Shown: positions 7,725 to 14,910, counted from the first letter of the stretch. The stretch is DNA of 16,318 nt from Simkania sp. (GCA_028281425.1 JANQJX010000171.1:1-16318); one strand, 5' to 3'. Notes: a model not told the origin generated them from the letters alone. Numbers and translations: made by a program.

Positions 7725-8816
7725 CTAATTTTCGAGCAAAATAGCGTTCTCTTTTTGCCAGTACAGGTAAACTTGGTCATCATAGTCAATATCTTCTTGG
7801 ACAAAATGCTCTTCATTTTGCTCGAAAACTTGGATTTTAAATTGGTTATTGACAATGACGTTATATTGAGTAGAGCGTCCATAATAGACAATCTGACTTA
7901 CAATGCCCTTTAGGTTGTTAGAAAAATGATGAACGGGCTTTTTTGAAATCAAGATTTTTTCAGGTCGAATGCTCATGGATACTTTACGCCCTTCATCGAT
8001 CCAGTCTTTTTTTTGTGGAAGATAAAGGCGAAAACATCCCAAATGTTTGACTTCGATTTCAGGGTTGGAATCAATATTTTGGAGGGTTCCATTGAAGAGA
8101 TTGGTCGTTCCAACAAATTTGGCAACAAAGCTCGATATGGGAAATTCATAAATTTCCTTGGGAGTTCCAATTTGTTCGATTTCTCCTTGGTGATTCATAA
8201 TTGCCATATGATCTGCAACAGTTAGCGCTTCAAACTGGTCATGGGTCACATAAATGAAGGTTGTTTCGAGTTTGTCTTGCAAATCAATAAGTTCAATGAG
8301 CATTTTTTCTCGCAATTTAAAATCGAGAGCTGCTAGAGGTTCATCTAAAAGCAAGACATCAGGTTCATTAATAATTGCACGAGCAAGTGCAACTCTTTGT
8401 TGTTGTCCCCCTGAGAGTTGATTGGGAAACTTAAAAATATGATTTTCGAGATGGAAGGTTTTGAGGATTTTAATGACACGTTGTTCAATTTCAGATTTTG
8501 GTTTTTTCTGAATCAATAAGCTGTAGGCAACATTATTAAAAACATTGAAGTGGGGGAAAAGAGCATAATTTTGAAAAACAATGTTGACACTTCGTTCATT
8601 AACTGGAAGATGGGTGATAGGGTGATTTCCTAGATAAATAGCACCTTCATCGAGTGTTTCAAGTCCAGCAATGAGACGAAGAAGAGTTGTTTTCCCACAT
8701 CCACTTGGACCTAAAAGGGCAAAGAATTCACCTGATGGGATTGTGAGATTGACTTTATTTAAGACTAATCTATCAGAGTGAGATTTGGTAATTTCTTTTA
8801 ATCGAATACTTCTCAA
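7725..8816 (-). CDS. potA: Spermidine/putrescine ABC transporter ATPase PotA
   Basis: This cytoplasmic ATPase powers the PotBC channel. The 363 residues show Walker A (GPSGCGKTT, 36-44), Q-loop (FQNYALFPH, 81-89), signature (LSGGQQQ, 134-140), Walker B (VLLLDEP, 154-160) and the switch His (TH, 191-192). After about residue 240 comes the C-terminal regulatory (TOBE) domain with a SIRPEKI segment. All catalytic residues are present. The start is TTG (8814-8816), chosen because AGGAG lies 7 bases upstream; a GTG at 8818-8820 is out of frame. It is the first gene of the pot operon. A dyad 54 bases upstream may be its operator. It resembles the general CUT1/PotA class, and polyamine specificity rests on its potBCD neighbours. 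Confidence 0.93.
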   Translation of the reverse strand: MRSIRLKEITKSHSDRLVLNKVNLTIPSGEFFALLGPSGCGKTTLLRLIAGLETLDEGAIYLGNHPITHLPVNERSVNIVFQNYALFPHFNVFNNVAYSLLIQKKPKSEIEQRVIKILKTFHLENHIFKFPNQLSGGQQQRVALARAIINEPDVLLLDEPLAALDFKLREKMLIELIDLQDKLETTFIYVTHDQFEALTVADHMAIMNHQGEIEQIGTPKEIYEFPISSFVAKFVGTTNLFNGTLQNIDSNPEIEVKHLGCFRLYLPQKKDWIDEGRKVSMSIRPEKILISKKPVHHFSNNLKGIVSQIVYYGRSTQYNVIVNNQFKIQVFEQNEEHFVQEDIDYDDQVYLYWQKENAILLEN

Positions 8817-8869
8817 TCACTATCTCCTATCAGAAGATCAGGTGTTATCCCAATATGGACTTTTGACTT

Positions 8870-8894
8870 TAGTTAACCATCAAATGGTTGGCTA
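8870..8894. promoter_or_regulatory. Dyad upstream of potA, possible operator
   Basis: AACCAT CAA ATGGTT is a perfect 6-bp inverted repeat (8875-8889). In the plus-strand sense it extends to an 11-bp stem, TAGTTAACCAT/ATGGTTGGCTA, with two G-U pairs. It lies in the leader of the pot operon, about 54 bases before the start codon. A regulator-binding site is plausible but unproven. I see no convincing -35/-10 pair next to it. Confidence 0.4.
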
Positions 8895-9058
8895 CAGTTT
8901 CTCAACCTGATTTGTGAATTTAATAATTAAAGTTGGGATTAGTAAAAGGTCCATCAATTTTTCACAGTATTTTAACCTGTTTTTTATTTATTGCCACTTC
9001 TTTTTCAAACTAATAAGAGAAGGCTTTCTCAGTGGAATTTAGCAGCAAACAAAGAATT

Positions 9059-9078
9059 TAACCCACATTTCGCATGCC
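9059..9078 (-). repeat. Copy C of the 'GAAATGTGGG' end repeat
   Basis: On the minus strand it reads GGGCATGCGAAATGTGGGTT, nearly identical to the copy at 1727-1741. Its frame ends in GMRNVG followed by a stop. It borders the TnpB fragment, supporting an IS200/IS605-type origin for the repeat family. Confidence 0.65.
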
Positions 9079-9400
9079 CAATCTAGAAAAATCCATAGGC
9101 TCTGTTTCGCTCATACATCCAATAAATTCTCTTGGTAAGGTTGCAAACTTATCCATAAAAGGAACGCTGGAAAACCCAGGAAAGAACGTCCGCGCAAAAT
9201 CGGGCCTTAACCGCACCATTCTAGACCAAGGATGGGGATCTTTTGTCAGGATGCTTGAATACAAGCTTGAATGGAACGGGGGCATGCTGATCAGGGCTTC
9301 TCCCCACTACACAAGCCAAAGCCTGTCCAAGCCCTTTTGCGGCCACAAATCTGAAGAGAACAGGTCGAATAAAACGGAGAGGAGGATGTCAACTATTTAG
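9074..9400 (+). pseudogene. TnpB (IS200/IS605 OrfB) fragment, C-terminal half
   Basis: From about 9140 the frame reads like the middle and C-terminal part of TnpB, the RNA-guided nuclease of IS200/IS605 elements: NLSIKG, DQGWGSFVRMLEYKLEW, GGMLI, YTSQ and CGHKSEENR. Intact TnpB is about 350-400 residues; here only about 85 remain, with no RuvC N-terminal part and no final catalytic Asp segment. The residue normally Glu before the DLNVKG-like block is Ala (VANLSIKG), and the first zinc-finger Cys pair is disrupted (SQSLSKPFCGH). The first 30 codons contain the dispersed 45-base repeat (9113-9156). GC content is visibly higher than in flanking genes, suggesting foreign origin. It is certainly inactive. 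Confidence 0.75.
9113..9156. repeat. 45-base dispersed repeat, copy 2
   Basis: It matches 1628-1672 (see that entry) and lies inside the TnpB fragment's frame. On the reverse strand it reads MDKFATLPREFIGCM in an open frame that ends in the GMRNVG motif of the adjacent end repeat. Whether the plus or the minus frame was the original coding frame is unclear. Confidence 0.75.
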
Positions 9401-10532
9401 ATCCAACACCTAAAGGAATACTAAGAAACGGAACTTCTTGTTCTTTTTGATTGGCTTGCAAATTGAAAATTTGTTGAAGCAAGACAAAAGTACGTTTTGA
9501 ACTGACATCATGATCACAGATATAAAACCAAAGCCCACGGTATGAGATCGAGAGAAAAGCATCTTTGGGACAATAATCACTCGAATGGATCGTGATTAAA
9601 TCCCCAACCATTTCAGACCAATCAAAAGGAGTTCCATCTGAAGATAAAGTGTTTCCAACAACTCCTCTTTTTATATGTTCCTCCGGAACAACAACACCAA
9701 GACTTAAATAATACATACATCCAAGCAAAGAACGTGTCATAATTCCAATTTCAGCCTTTTCATTAAAATCTTGGTACATACTAAGAAAATATCTTCCCCT
9801 AGAATGTTTTGTTGCTTCAAGTAAATCGGCAAGAGTTTTAGCCTTTTCACCTTTTCCTGGAAAAGAAATTTGCATCATATTGGGTTGAAAATTATTATCA
9901 TTTTCTTCTGCTTGTGAAATCTTATTCTTACCAGGAACGTAACGAACTCCAATTTGCAATTCTCCCATAAGTTGAAAATGACGCATCAGAGAAACGATTT
10001 CAAAAAATTTTTTATAATTTGGAGGGTTTTGTGGAAAAGGACCAGAAGCACTGCAGGCATTGGAAATTTCGGCCATATTTTGAACTAAAATTCGAAAAAC
10101 TCGATCCACATCCCATCCCGTATAAACCAAGCCTTGAATGATCCGTAAATCTAAGGGATGCATGAGTTGTACTGCAAAGTCTTTTCCTTGCAAAGGAGAA
10201 TACTGAATTGTAGGTTGATTTTGCCAAGCAAGCTCCCCTGCTAAATTTGCAGGATTCTCTTGATTAAAACCGGGAATATAAATAGAAGGCAAAAATTTTC
10301 CGCTGTAGGTAAATTGTGTTGTGATGTTATTGAGTTGCATGAAATAAGGGGTGTCTGAATAGCGTAAGCGAACAAGATTTAAAAGAAGCTCTTCATTCGT
10401 TGTACTTTGTGCTGCATGATTATAAGCAGTTCTTCCTCCACTTCCATACATTGCTGTATGGCTTGAAACATGACAGCTTGTAAAAATAAAGGGAAAAATT
10501 CCCCATAAGACCCATTGGATAATTTGTTTCAT
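9393..10532 (-). CDS. Putative lipoprotein of a conserved unknown family
   Basis: This is a 379-residue predicted lipoprotein. Residues 1-20 form a signal peptide ending in FIFTSC, with Cys20 as the likely lipidation site. Just after it comes a conspicuous block, TTNEELLLNLVRLRYSDTPY (about 44-63). I recall similar blocks from uncharacterised lipoproteins in Proteobacteria, without a known function. The middle has a Gly/Asn-rich region and later a WSEMVGDLITIHSS segment. No catalytic motif is recognised. The ATG has only a weak GAG nine bases upstream. The gene stands alone, flanked by a TnpB fragment at its 3' end (overlapping the last 8 bases of that frame) and a 306-base intergenic region upstream. 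Outer-membrane or periplasmic anchoring is inferred from the lipobox. Confidence 0.8.
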   Translation of the reverse strand: MKQIIQWVLWGIFPFIFTSCHVSSHTAMYGSGGRTAYNHAAQSTTNEELLLNLVRLRYSDTPYFMQLNNITTQFTYSGKFLPSIYIPGFNQENPANLAGELAWQNQPTIQYSPLQGKDFAVQLMHPLDLRIIQGLVYTGWDVDRVFRILVQNMAEISNACSASGPFPQNPPNYKKFFEIVSLMRHFQLMGELQIGVRYVPGKNKISQAEENDNNFQPNMMQISFPGKGEKAKTLADLLEATKHSRGRYFLSMYQDFNEKAEIGIMTRSLLGCMYYLSLGVVVPEEHIKRGVVGNTLSSDGTPFDWSEMVGDLITIHSSDYCPKDAFLSISYRGLWFYICDHDVSSKRTFVLLQQIFNLQANQKEQEVPFLSIPLGVGSK

Positions 10533-10584
10533 TTTTTTAAACTCATCGATATTAATGTTACAAGCTAGAGCTTTATCAAAAATT

Positions 10585-10605
10585 AGAACTAAAAAGAGTA
10601 GTTCT
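10585..10605. promoter_or_regulatory. 7-bp dyad upstream of the lipoprotein gene
   Basis: AGAACTA (10585-10591) and TAGTTCT (10599-10605) are perfect inverted repeats with a 7-base spacer, 53 bases upstream of the lipoprotein start. It may be an operator or a leader hairpin. Confidence 0.35.
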
Positions 10606-10784
10606 ATTTTCTAACCGACTTTAAATTAAGTGTAAATTTTTTTAGTTATTTTTTGAATGAAAAATTTATAAGTAAGTCTTATTTCTTTGCCTCGAATATT
10701 CCAAGGAGCTTTTTTATCCCGTAGACCTCCAAAAGAATTTCTTGAGATTTCAGAAAATAGTCTGCCTCTCTTTAATTTTTGTTC

Positions 10785-10813
10785 TTGAAATTAAAAGTGT
10801 ATTAAAATACAAT
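10785..10813 (+). promoter_or_regulatory. Sigma-70/66-type promoter of the lysine-rich gene
   Basis: TTGAAA (10785-10790) and TACAAT (10808-10813) are separated by exactly 17 bases in an A/T-rich setting, 26 bases before the ATG at 10839. It is the best promoter seen in the window. The transcript would have a short leader without a Shine-Dalgarno sequence. Confidence 0.65.
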
Positions 10814-10838
10814 TATTTTAAATAAAAAAATCAAAAAT

Positions 10839-11087
10839 ATGATTAAAAAGTTATTTAAAAAGAAAAAAACTATTACAGAAAAAAAATCAAAGCCTGTCGC
10901 AAAAATCGTTGTCTCTAAAAAAACTTCTTCCTCAAAAAAAGTGAGCTCTTTAAAGCCTTCTTCTAAAAAAACTCCTGCTAAAAAAGTTGTAAATTCTTCT
11001 TTAACAATAAAAAAAAGAGCCTGCGTCAAAATACCCAAAGGAAGGCTTCTTACTGCAGAAGGATGGGAAAGGCATATTTTGAACTAA
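10839..11087 (+). CDS. Small lysine-rich, histone-like basic protein
   Basis: This is an 82-residue, strongly basic protein made mainly of Lys, Ser, Thr, Ala, Pro and Val, with KK pairs throughout (for example SSSKKVSSLKPSSKKTPAKK) and a distinct C-terminus, GRLLTAEGWERHILN. The composition resembles chlamydial histone H1-like proteins (HctA/HctB class), which compact DNA in the infectious form. A nucleic-acid-binding role is inferred from charge only, and there is no fold evidence. Hc2 proteins are usually longer and more repetitive. It has a good upstream promoter but no visible ribosome site. No obvious terminator follows. A ribosome-associated or secreted basic protein is an alternative. 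Confidence 0.7.
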   Translation: MIKKLFKKKKTITEKKSKPVAKIVVSKKTSSSKKVSSLKPSSKKTPAKKVVNSSLTIKKRACVKIPKGRLLTAEGWERHILN

Positions 11088-11339
11088 GTCGCTCCCAAGA
11101 AAGATCGTTTAGCATTTCCTCAACTTTTCTAGAGCATTAGGCTGTGGATGAGTCTGCATTTCGCGTGTGCCCCCTATGGAAAAAGAGATGCAGACTGTTT
11201 ATTGGGTGTCTTAAAAAACAAAACATGAAGATTAGGGTCTCACAATCAGGCACATCAGGTTGTAAAAATCTAAAACATCTGCTACCCTTTTTTAAAATAT
11301 AAGGATATAAAGACATCTTTCAAAGTAAAGGTTGATAAA
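11088..11339. other. Intergenic region before fabI with inverted repeat and repeat copy D
   Basis: AGTCTGCAT (11151-11159) and ATGCAGACT (11188-11196) form a perfect 9-bp inverted repeat. Inside it, CATTTCGCGTGTGCCCCCTATGG (11157-11179) resembles the reverse complement of the repeat at 1717-1741 (CATTTCGTATGCCTCCTATGG), making it a fourth, minus-oriented copy of the end repeat. Its neighbourhood contains no gene. An A/T-rich stretch at 11290-11339 presumably carries the fabI promoter (TATAAG or TATAAA boxes without a good -35). Confidence 0.5.
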
Positions 11340-12254
11340 ATGGATCTAAAAGGAAAAAAAGCATTTATTATGGGAATTGGCGATGATCAGGGGTATGGTT
11401 TTGCCATTGCAAAAGCCTTAGCAGAAGCAGGTGCCCAAATTATTTTAGGAACCTGGGTTCCTATTTATAAAATTTTTACAACTTCTTGGAATGCAGGTAA
11501 ATTTGATCTCTCTCGCAAACTCAAAAATGGTCTTTTGCTTGAACTTGAAAAAGTCTATCCTATCGACGTCACTTTTGATCAACCCGAAGATGTTCCTCAA
11601 TCTATCAAAGAAAATAAGCGGTACTATTGCTATTCTCATTATACCCTTTCTGAAGTTGCATCTAAAGTCGAAGAAGATTTTGGGGAAATCGATATTTTTG
11701 TCCATGCTCTTGCCAATGCACCTGAAGTAAAAAAGCCTCTTCTTGAAACCTCTAGAGAAGGGTATTTATCTGCGATCAGTTCTTCAGCTTACTCATTTGT
11801 CAGTGGGATTCAATATTTCGGTCCTTTGATGTCACAAGGAGGTGCAGCTTTAAATTTGACTTACATCGCTTCCGAAAGAGCCATTCCTGGATATGGAGGA
11901 GGCATGAGCTCTGCTAAGGCAGCTCTTGAAAGTGATACACGTACTCTCGCTTTTGAAGCAGGCCGGAAATGGGGGATTCGCATCAATGCAATTTCTGCGG
12001 GAGCACTTAATAGTCGCGCTGCTCGTGCAATTGGCTTTATTGATAAGATGATTGAGTATGCGCATCAAAATGCTCCATTATCCAAAGAACTCAAAGCAGA
12101 AGAAGTTGGAAATGCCAGCTGTTTTCTTCTTTCTTCCTTTGCTTCTGCTATTACAGGGGTGACCCTTTATGTTGATAATGGACTTCATGCCATGGGAATT
12201 GCAACTGACCATTTCTCGTGTGCAAAAGAAAAAACATTACTCCAAAATGCGTAG
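11340..12254 (+). CDS. fabI: Enoyl-[acyl-carrier-protein] reductase (NADH), FabI
   Basis: FabI carries out the last step of each fatty-acid elongation round, reducing enoyl-ACP with NADH in the cytoplasm. The 304 residues belong to the long plant/chlamydia form. The nucleotide site is GIGDDQGYG (12-20); there is a characteristic insert with GTWVPIYKIF (37-46) and VYPIDVTFDQPEDVP (72-86); HALANAPEV lies at 122-130; and the active site has Tyr175, Tyr185 and Lys193 in SERAIPGYGGGMSSAKAALE. C-terminal ITGVTLYVDNG is typical. The Tyr-x7-Lys spacing and long insert separate it from the enterobacterial form. The ATG has a modest AAAGG upstream. Its last 18 bases overlap the end of the convergent 411-residue gene. 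Confidence 0.95.
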   Translation: MDLKGKKAFIMGIGDDQGYGFAIAKALAEAGAQIILGTWVPIYKIFTTSWNAGKFDLSRKLKNGLLLELEKVYPIDVTFDQPEDVPQSIKENKRYYCYSHYTLSEVASKVEEDFGEIDIFVHALANAPEVKKPLLETSREGYLSAISSSAYSFVSGIQYFGPLMSQGGAALNLTYIASERAIPGYGGGMSSAKAALESDTRTLAFEAGRKWGIRINAISAGALNSRAARAIGFIDKMIEYAHQNAPLSKELKAEEVGNASCFLLSSFASAITGVTLYVDNGLHAMGIATDHFSCAKEKTLLQNA

Positions 12255-13472
12255 GCAGATCACAACCTCTTCTGTTCGTCTAATTGTTCTAAGTCCGATT
12301 TTCCAATCATAGGGAAAAATCTCTTTCCCAGATTCTAGTTGTGCAGGTCGATTGCCTCGGCTAATATGTCCCATAAACTCCCCTTCTCCCTTTTTTAAAG
12401 AAAGAATAAGCTTTATTTTTTTTTCTTTTGTTTGAATTTCAATGGGCTCGTTTAAATAAAAAACGGTCTGTTTTACCCCTTTGACTCTAAGTTCCAAATC
12501 AGGATCATAATTCACATAAAAAGCAAGCTCGATTTCTCCTTTTTCATAAGAGCATTTTTGGGGATAGATAAATAAATAGTCCTCTTTTTGCCTTTCAAAA
12601 GAAAGAGGTGTTTGACATACAAATGAATAGGTCTTATCCTTTGTCCCCCATAAAAGACGGATGAGATGAAATCCCTTAGGATTCCACTTTTCTTTTCCTA
12701 GATCGCTTTCCTGGCAAATATAAGCTCGGGTTTTTATCTCTTCTCTTTTTTTTTGAAAGGGAAAAACAAGCGCTCCTTGAATAGATAAAAGCTGCAAGTG
12801 ATCAAATTTTTTTAAAGGTTCTTTGTAATACTCTGCCATAAAAAAATCATATAAACCTACTTCGATCCCATTTTTTCTTTGGTACTCTTGAAAAGGTTTA
12901 CCTACATAAGCCATCAATTTCGGATCAAAATTTTCAAGAGCTCCTTTTAAAATCCACTCTGGGTTTTCATTTAAAAGTTGGTATAATAAAAGAAACTCTC
13001 CCCATTCATAAGAAAACCGAGGCGTATAATTTTTTTTTATTTCTTTGTGTTTTAAAGCCTCATAAAAAACTTTATAAAGAGGGGATAAGTGAGATGGATC
13101 CACTTTTTTTAAGAGCAGGTTTAAGTATTTCTTGAGGTCTTGTTTTAAAGGAGATTCAATGACATGTTCATATTTCTTTAAAATCCAATAAAGGGGAAGC
13201 GCTAAGCGCAGCTGATGATTTGAGGAACCTTTTTTTGGATATTCATGAAGATAACGAGGAAATCCTCCATCTATATTAAAACAAAAAAGCTTTTTCAAAA
13301 GTTCTTTTCCTTCCTCGATATAAGCTCTGATATGGGTACGAAAAAGGGAAAGAGCAAAACAAAAATTTTCAAACAAAGGAATCAATTCATTAAAATGAAT
13401 AAACCCTGTATGTGGATGTTGCAGTTGATTTCCAACTCTTTGAGCTAAAAGATGGATTTTCATCTTTTCCAC
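12237..13472 (-). CDS. Conserved-looking hypothetical protein, 411 residues
   Basis: I do not recognise the family. There is no signal peptide or membrane segment, so it is probably cytoplasmic. The first ~230 residues look helical and include GGFPRYLHEYPKKGS (69-83). The last ~150 look strand-rich and end with GEFMGHISRGNRPAQ and YDWKIGLRTIRR. A helical repeat domain followed by a beta domain recalls some polysaccharide lyase or glycosidase-like proteins, but no catalytic motif supports that. The start is GTG (13470-13472), preceded by AGGGGAG four bases upstream that overlaps the stop of the HAD gene. An ATG at 13461-13463 is an alternative. Only 9 bases separate it from the HAD gene, so it is co-transcribed and may act on the same pathway. 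Its 3' end overlaps fabI by 18 bases. Confidence 0.8.
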   Translation of the reverse strand: MEKMKIHLLAQRVGNQLQHPHTGFIHFNELIPLFENFCFALSLFRTHIRAYIEEGKELLKKLFCFNIDGGFPRYLHEYPKKGSSNHQLRLALPLYWILKKYEHVIESPLKQDLKKYLNLLLKKVDPSHLSPLYKVFYEALKHKEIKKNYTPRFSYEWGEFLLLYQLLNENPEWILKGALENFDPKLMAYVGKPFQEYQRKNGIEVGLYDFFMAEYYKEPLKKFDHLQLLSIQGALVFPFQKKREEIKTRAYICQESDLGKEKWNPKGFHLIRLLWGTKDKTYSFVCQTPLSFERQKEDYLFIYPQKCSYEKGEIELAFYVNYDPDLELRVKGVKQTVFYLNEPIEIQTKEKKIKLILSLKKGEGEFMGHISRGNRPAQLESGKEIFPYDWKIGLRTIRRTEEVVICLRILE

Positions 13473-13481
13473 AAAACTCCC

Positions 13482-14330
13482 CTAAGGCCCTATTTCATTC
13501 ATCACTTGATTCAAAGCCGCAATAATTCCTAATTTTTGTGATGAAGGTGCAATGAGATGTGCATGTTTTTGGAGTTCTTTAGGAGCATTTTCCATGGCAA
13601 TCTTTTTATCTGCAATTTTAAGAAGAGAAATATCGTTCATATCATCTCCTGCTGCAATAAGGAAAGAGGGAAGTTTAAAAGTATGTATAAGCTTTTGAAT
13701 TGCATTCCCCTTATTGGCTTCCGAAGCGGTGATAAGAAGAAGGTAAAGGTTTAAATTAAATGGATCTTTAACCAAACTCATTTGAAGAGAAAAATCTTTT
13801 GTAAGTTTTTTCTTAATCTCTTCACATCTCTCTCTTGATCCAATGCATTTGATGAGGGAAAATTTTTTTTGATTTAAGATCCCTTTAAAAGAGGTTACCG
13901 AATGCCAATTCGTTTTTTTAAGCCCTTCGGACGACCTAAAGTAATGCAACATTTCTTCTGAAAATTTCTTAGGACGGTAAAAGCAAAGATCCCCTTTTTC
14001 GTAGCCTGCATAAAGAAGAAAATCTTCTTTTTCATCTTGATAGATTTTTTCCAGTTCTAAAACAACATTTCGATCAAGATAGTTTTGGAAAAGAAGTTTT
14101 TTATCTGGCATTGAAAGTAAATCTGCTCCATTTTGGACTGCTAAAAAATAGGGAAAATCTATTTTACTTAAGGTAGGAAATGCAAAAACAAAAGTACGCC
14201 CTGTGGCAAAGATAAAAGTATGTCCTTGTCGATATAAATCTTTGAAATAAGCCACAACACGATCGGGAATAAGATATTCCTTATCTGTAATCGTCCCGTC
14301 AATGTCAAGAGCGATTGTATATGTTTGCAT
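13482..14330 (-). CDS. Cof-type HAD-superfamily phosphatase
   Basis: This is a 282-residue haloacid-dehalogenase-like hydrolase of the Cof/sugar-phosphatase (IIB cap) type, a cytoplasmic Mg-dependent phosphatase. All four motifs are visible: I, DIDGT with nucleophile Asp9 and Asp11; II, ATGRT with Thr43; III, Lys207 in NKG; IV, GDDMNDISLL with Asp229/Asp230 and Asp233. The cap domain lies between about residues 85 and 190. The substrate is unknown; relatives act on sugar phosphates, FMN or other small phosphate esters. From memory, a HAD-family gene also lies next to fabI in Chlamydia trachomatis, so the location supports a chlamydial origin. The start has a weak AAGG five bases upstream. It is divergent from the FliO-like gene across 54 bases. 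Confidence 0.92.
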   Translation of the reverse strand: MQTYTIALDIDGTITDKEYLIPDRVVAYFKDLYRQGHTFIFATGRTFVFAFPTLSKIDFPYFLAVQNGADLLSMPDKKLLFQNYLDRNVVLELEKIYQDEKEDFLLYAGYEKGDLCFYRPKKFSEEMLHYFRSSEGLKKTNWHSVTSFKGILNQKKFSLIKCIGSRERCEEIKKKLTKDFSLQMSLVKDPFNLNLYLLLITASEANKGNAIQKLIHTFKLPSFLIAAGDDMNDISLLKIADKKIAMENAPKELQKHAHLIAPSSQKLGIIAALNQVMNEIGP

Positions 14331-14384
14331 AAGAGCCTTATTTTACCCAATCTTAGGAAAAAATTCTAGACTAGAAAAAGAAAT

Positions 14385-14861
14385 ATGAACAAAATAAATG
14401 GCATGAAGAAAATTTATTTTTTGGTTTTATTTTTTTTCTTAAGCAGCCTCCTTTTTGCAGCAGAGCAAAATAGTTCTCCTCTTCAAGAGCCAAAAGAAGA
14501 AAAAACTAAGCAAGAAGATTTCCCCTTTTTTGATGAAAAGCAAGCACAAGAAGAAAGCAGTCTCTCTTCTCAAAAACTCCCTTCTTATGAAACCACCTTT
14601 GCCAAAACAATTGCAATTTTAATCGGGTTACTTCTTTTGATCTTTTTAACGGTCTGGATGTTTAGGAAAATGTCTCAAGGAAGAGTAGGAGGGTTTCAAT
14701 CAGGAAAGTCGATTCGCTTGCTTGAAAAACGTCCTCTTAGTCCCAAATCTATGCTTTACTTAGTTGAAGTGAATGGCACAAAAATTCTTCTTGCCGAATC
14801 TCAAGTTGGATTAAGATCTCTTGCAACTTTTGAATCCCCTTCAATTGATCATGACCTTTAA
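14385..14861 (+). CDS. FliO-like membrane protein (flagellar/type III export accessory family)
   Basis: This is a 158-residue protein with a signal peptide (about residues 7-26, ending LLFAA), an acidic Gln/Glu/Lys-rich linker (30-65), one strong membrane helix (about 72-93) and a short cytoplasmic domain containing SIRLLEKRPLSPKSMLYLVE and TKILLAESQVG. This layout and the hallmark [R/K]xLxxxxLxxKxxxxLVEVxGxxxLL pattern are those of FliO, which assists assembly of the FliP-FliQ-FliR export gate. Chlamydiae are non-motile but keep a type III secretion system and some flagellar-type export genes, so a role in export-gate assembly is a reasonable inference. No other flagellar gene is in the window. 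The start may be ATG 14385 or ATG 14403 (MKKIYF). A terminator follows at 14879. Confidence 0.7.
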   Translation: MNKINGMKKIYFLVLFFFLSSLLFAAEQNSSPLQEPKEEKTKQEDFPFFDEKQAQEESSLSSQKLPSYETTFAKTIAILIGLLLLIFLTVWMFRKMSQGRVGGFQSGKSIRLLEKRPLSPKSMLYLVEVNGTKILLAESQVGLRSLATFESPSIDHDL

Positions 14862-14878
14862 CCCCTGATTGTGACCTT

Positions 14879-14898
14879 AATCCACAAGCGGATTTTTT
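14879..14898 (+). terminator. Intrinsic terminator after the FliO-like gene
   Basis: AATCC and GGATT form a 5-bp stem with a 6-base loop followed by a T run (GGATTTTTT), 18 bases past the stop codon. The outer pair CCCTGA/TCAGGG (14862-14903 region) brackets it and could strengthen the structure. Confidence 0.5.
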
Positions 14899-14910
14899 CA
14901 GGGATGACCT

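Larger units (their letters stand above)
10533..10838. other. Intergenic region with dyad and promoter
   Basis: This gap separates two divergently transcribed genes. It holds the 7-bp dyad at 10585-10605 and the promoter at 10785-10813. On the minus strand, roughly 10790 down to 10626, there is an open stretch of about 50 codons without a start codon (reading ...RGRLFSEISRNSFGG...KKAPWNIRGKE...). It could be a pseudogene scrap, but I cannot identify it. Confidence 0.5.

Noticed and set aside
10626..10790. About 50-codon open minus-strand stretch containing KKAPWNIRGKE
   Set aside because: It has no start codon and runs across the promoter of the lysine-rich gene; no family recognised, so not listed as a gene.
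10802..11038. 78-codon minus-strand frame, Phe/Leu-rich
   Set aside because: It is the mirror of the lysine-rich gene: AAA/AAG codons read as Phe/Leu on the opposite strand.
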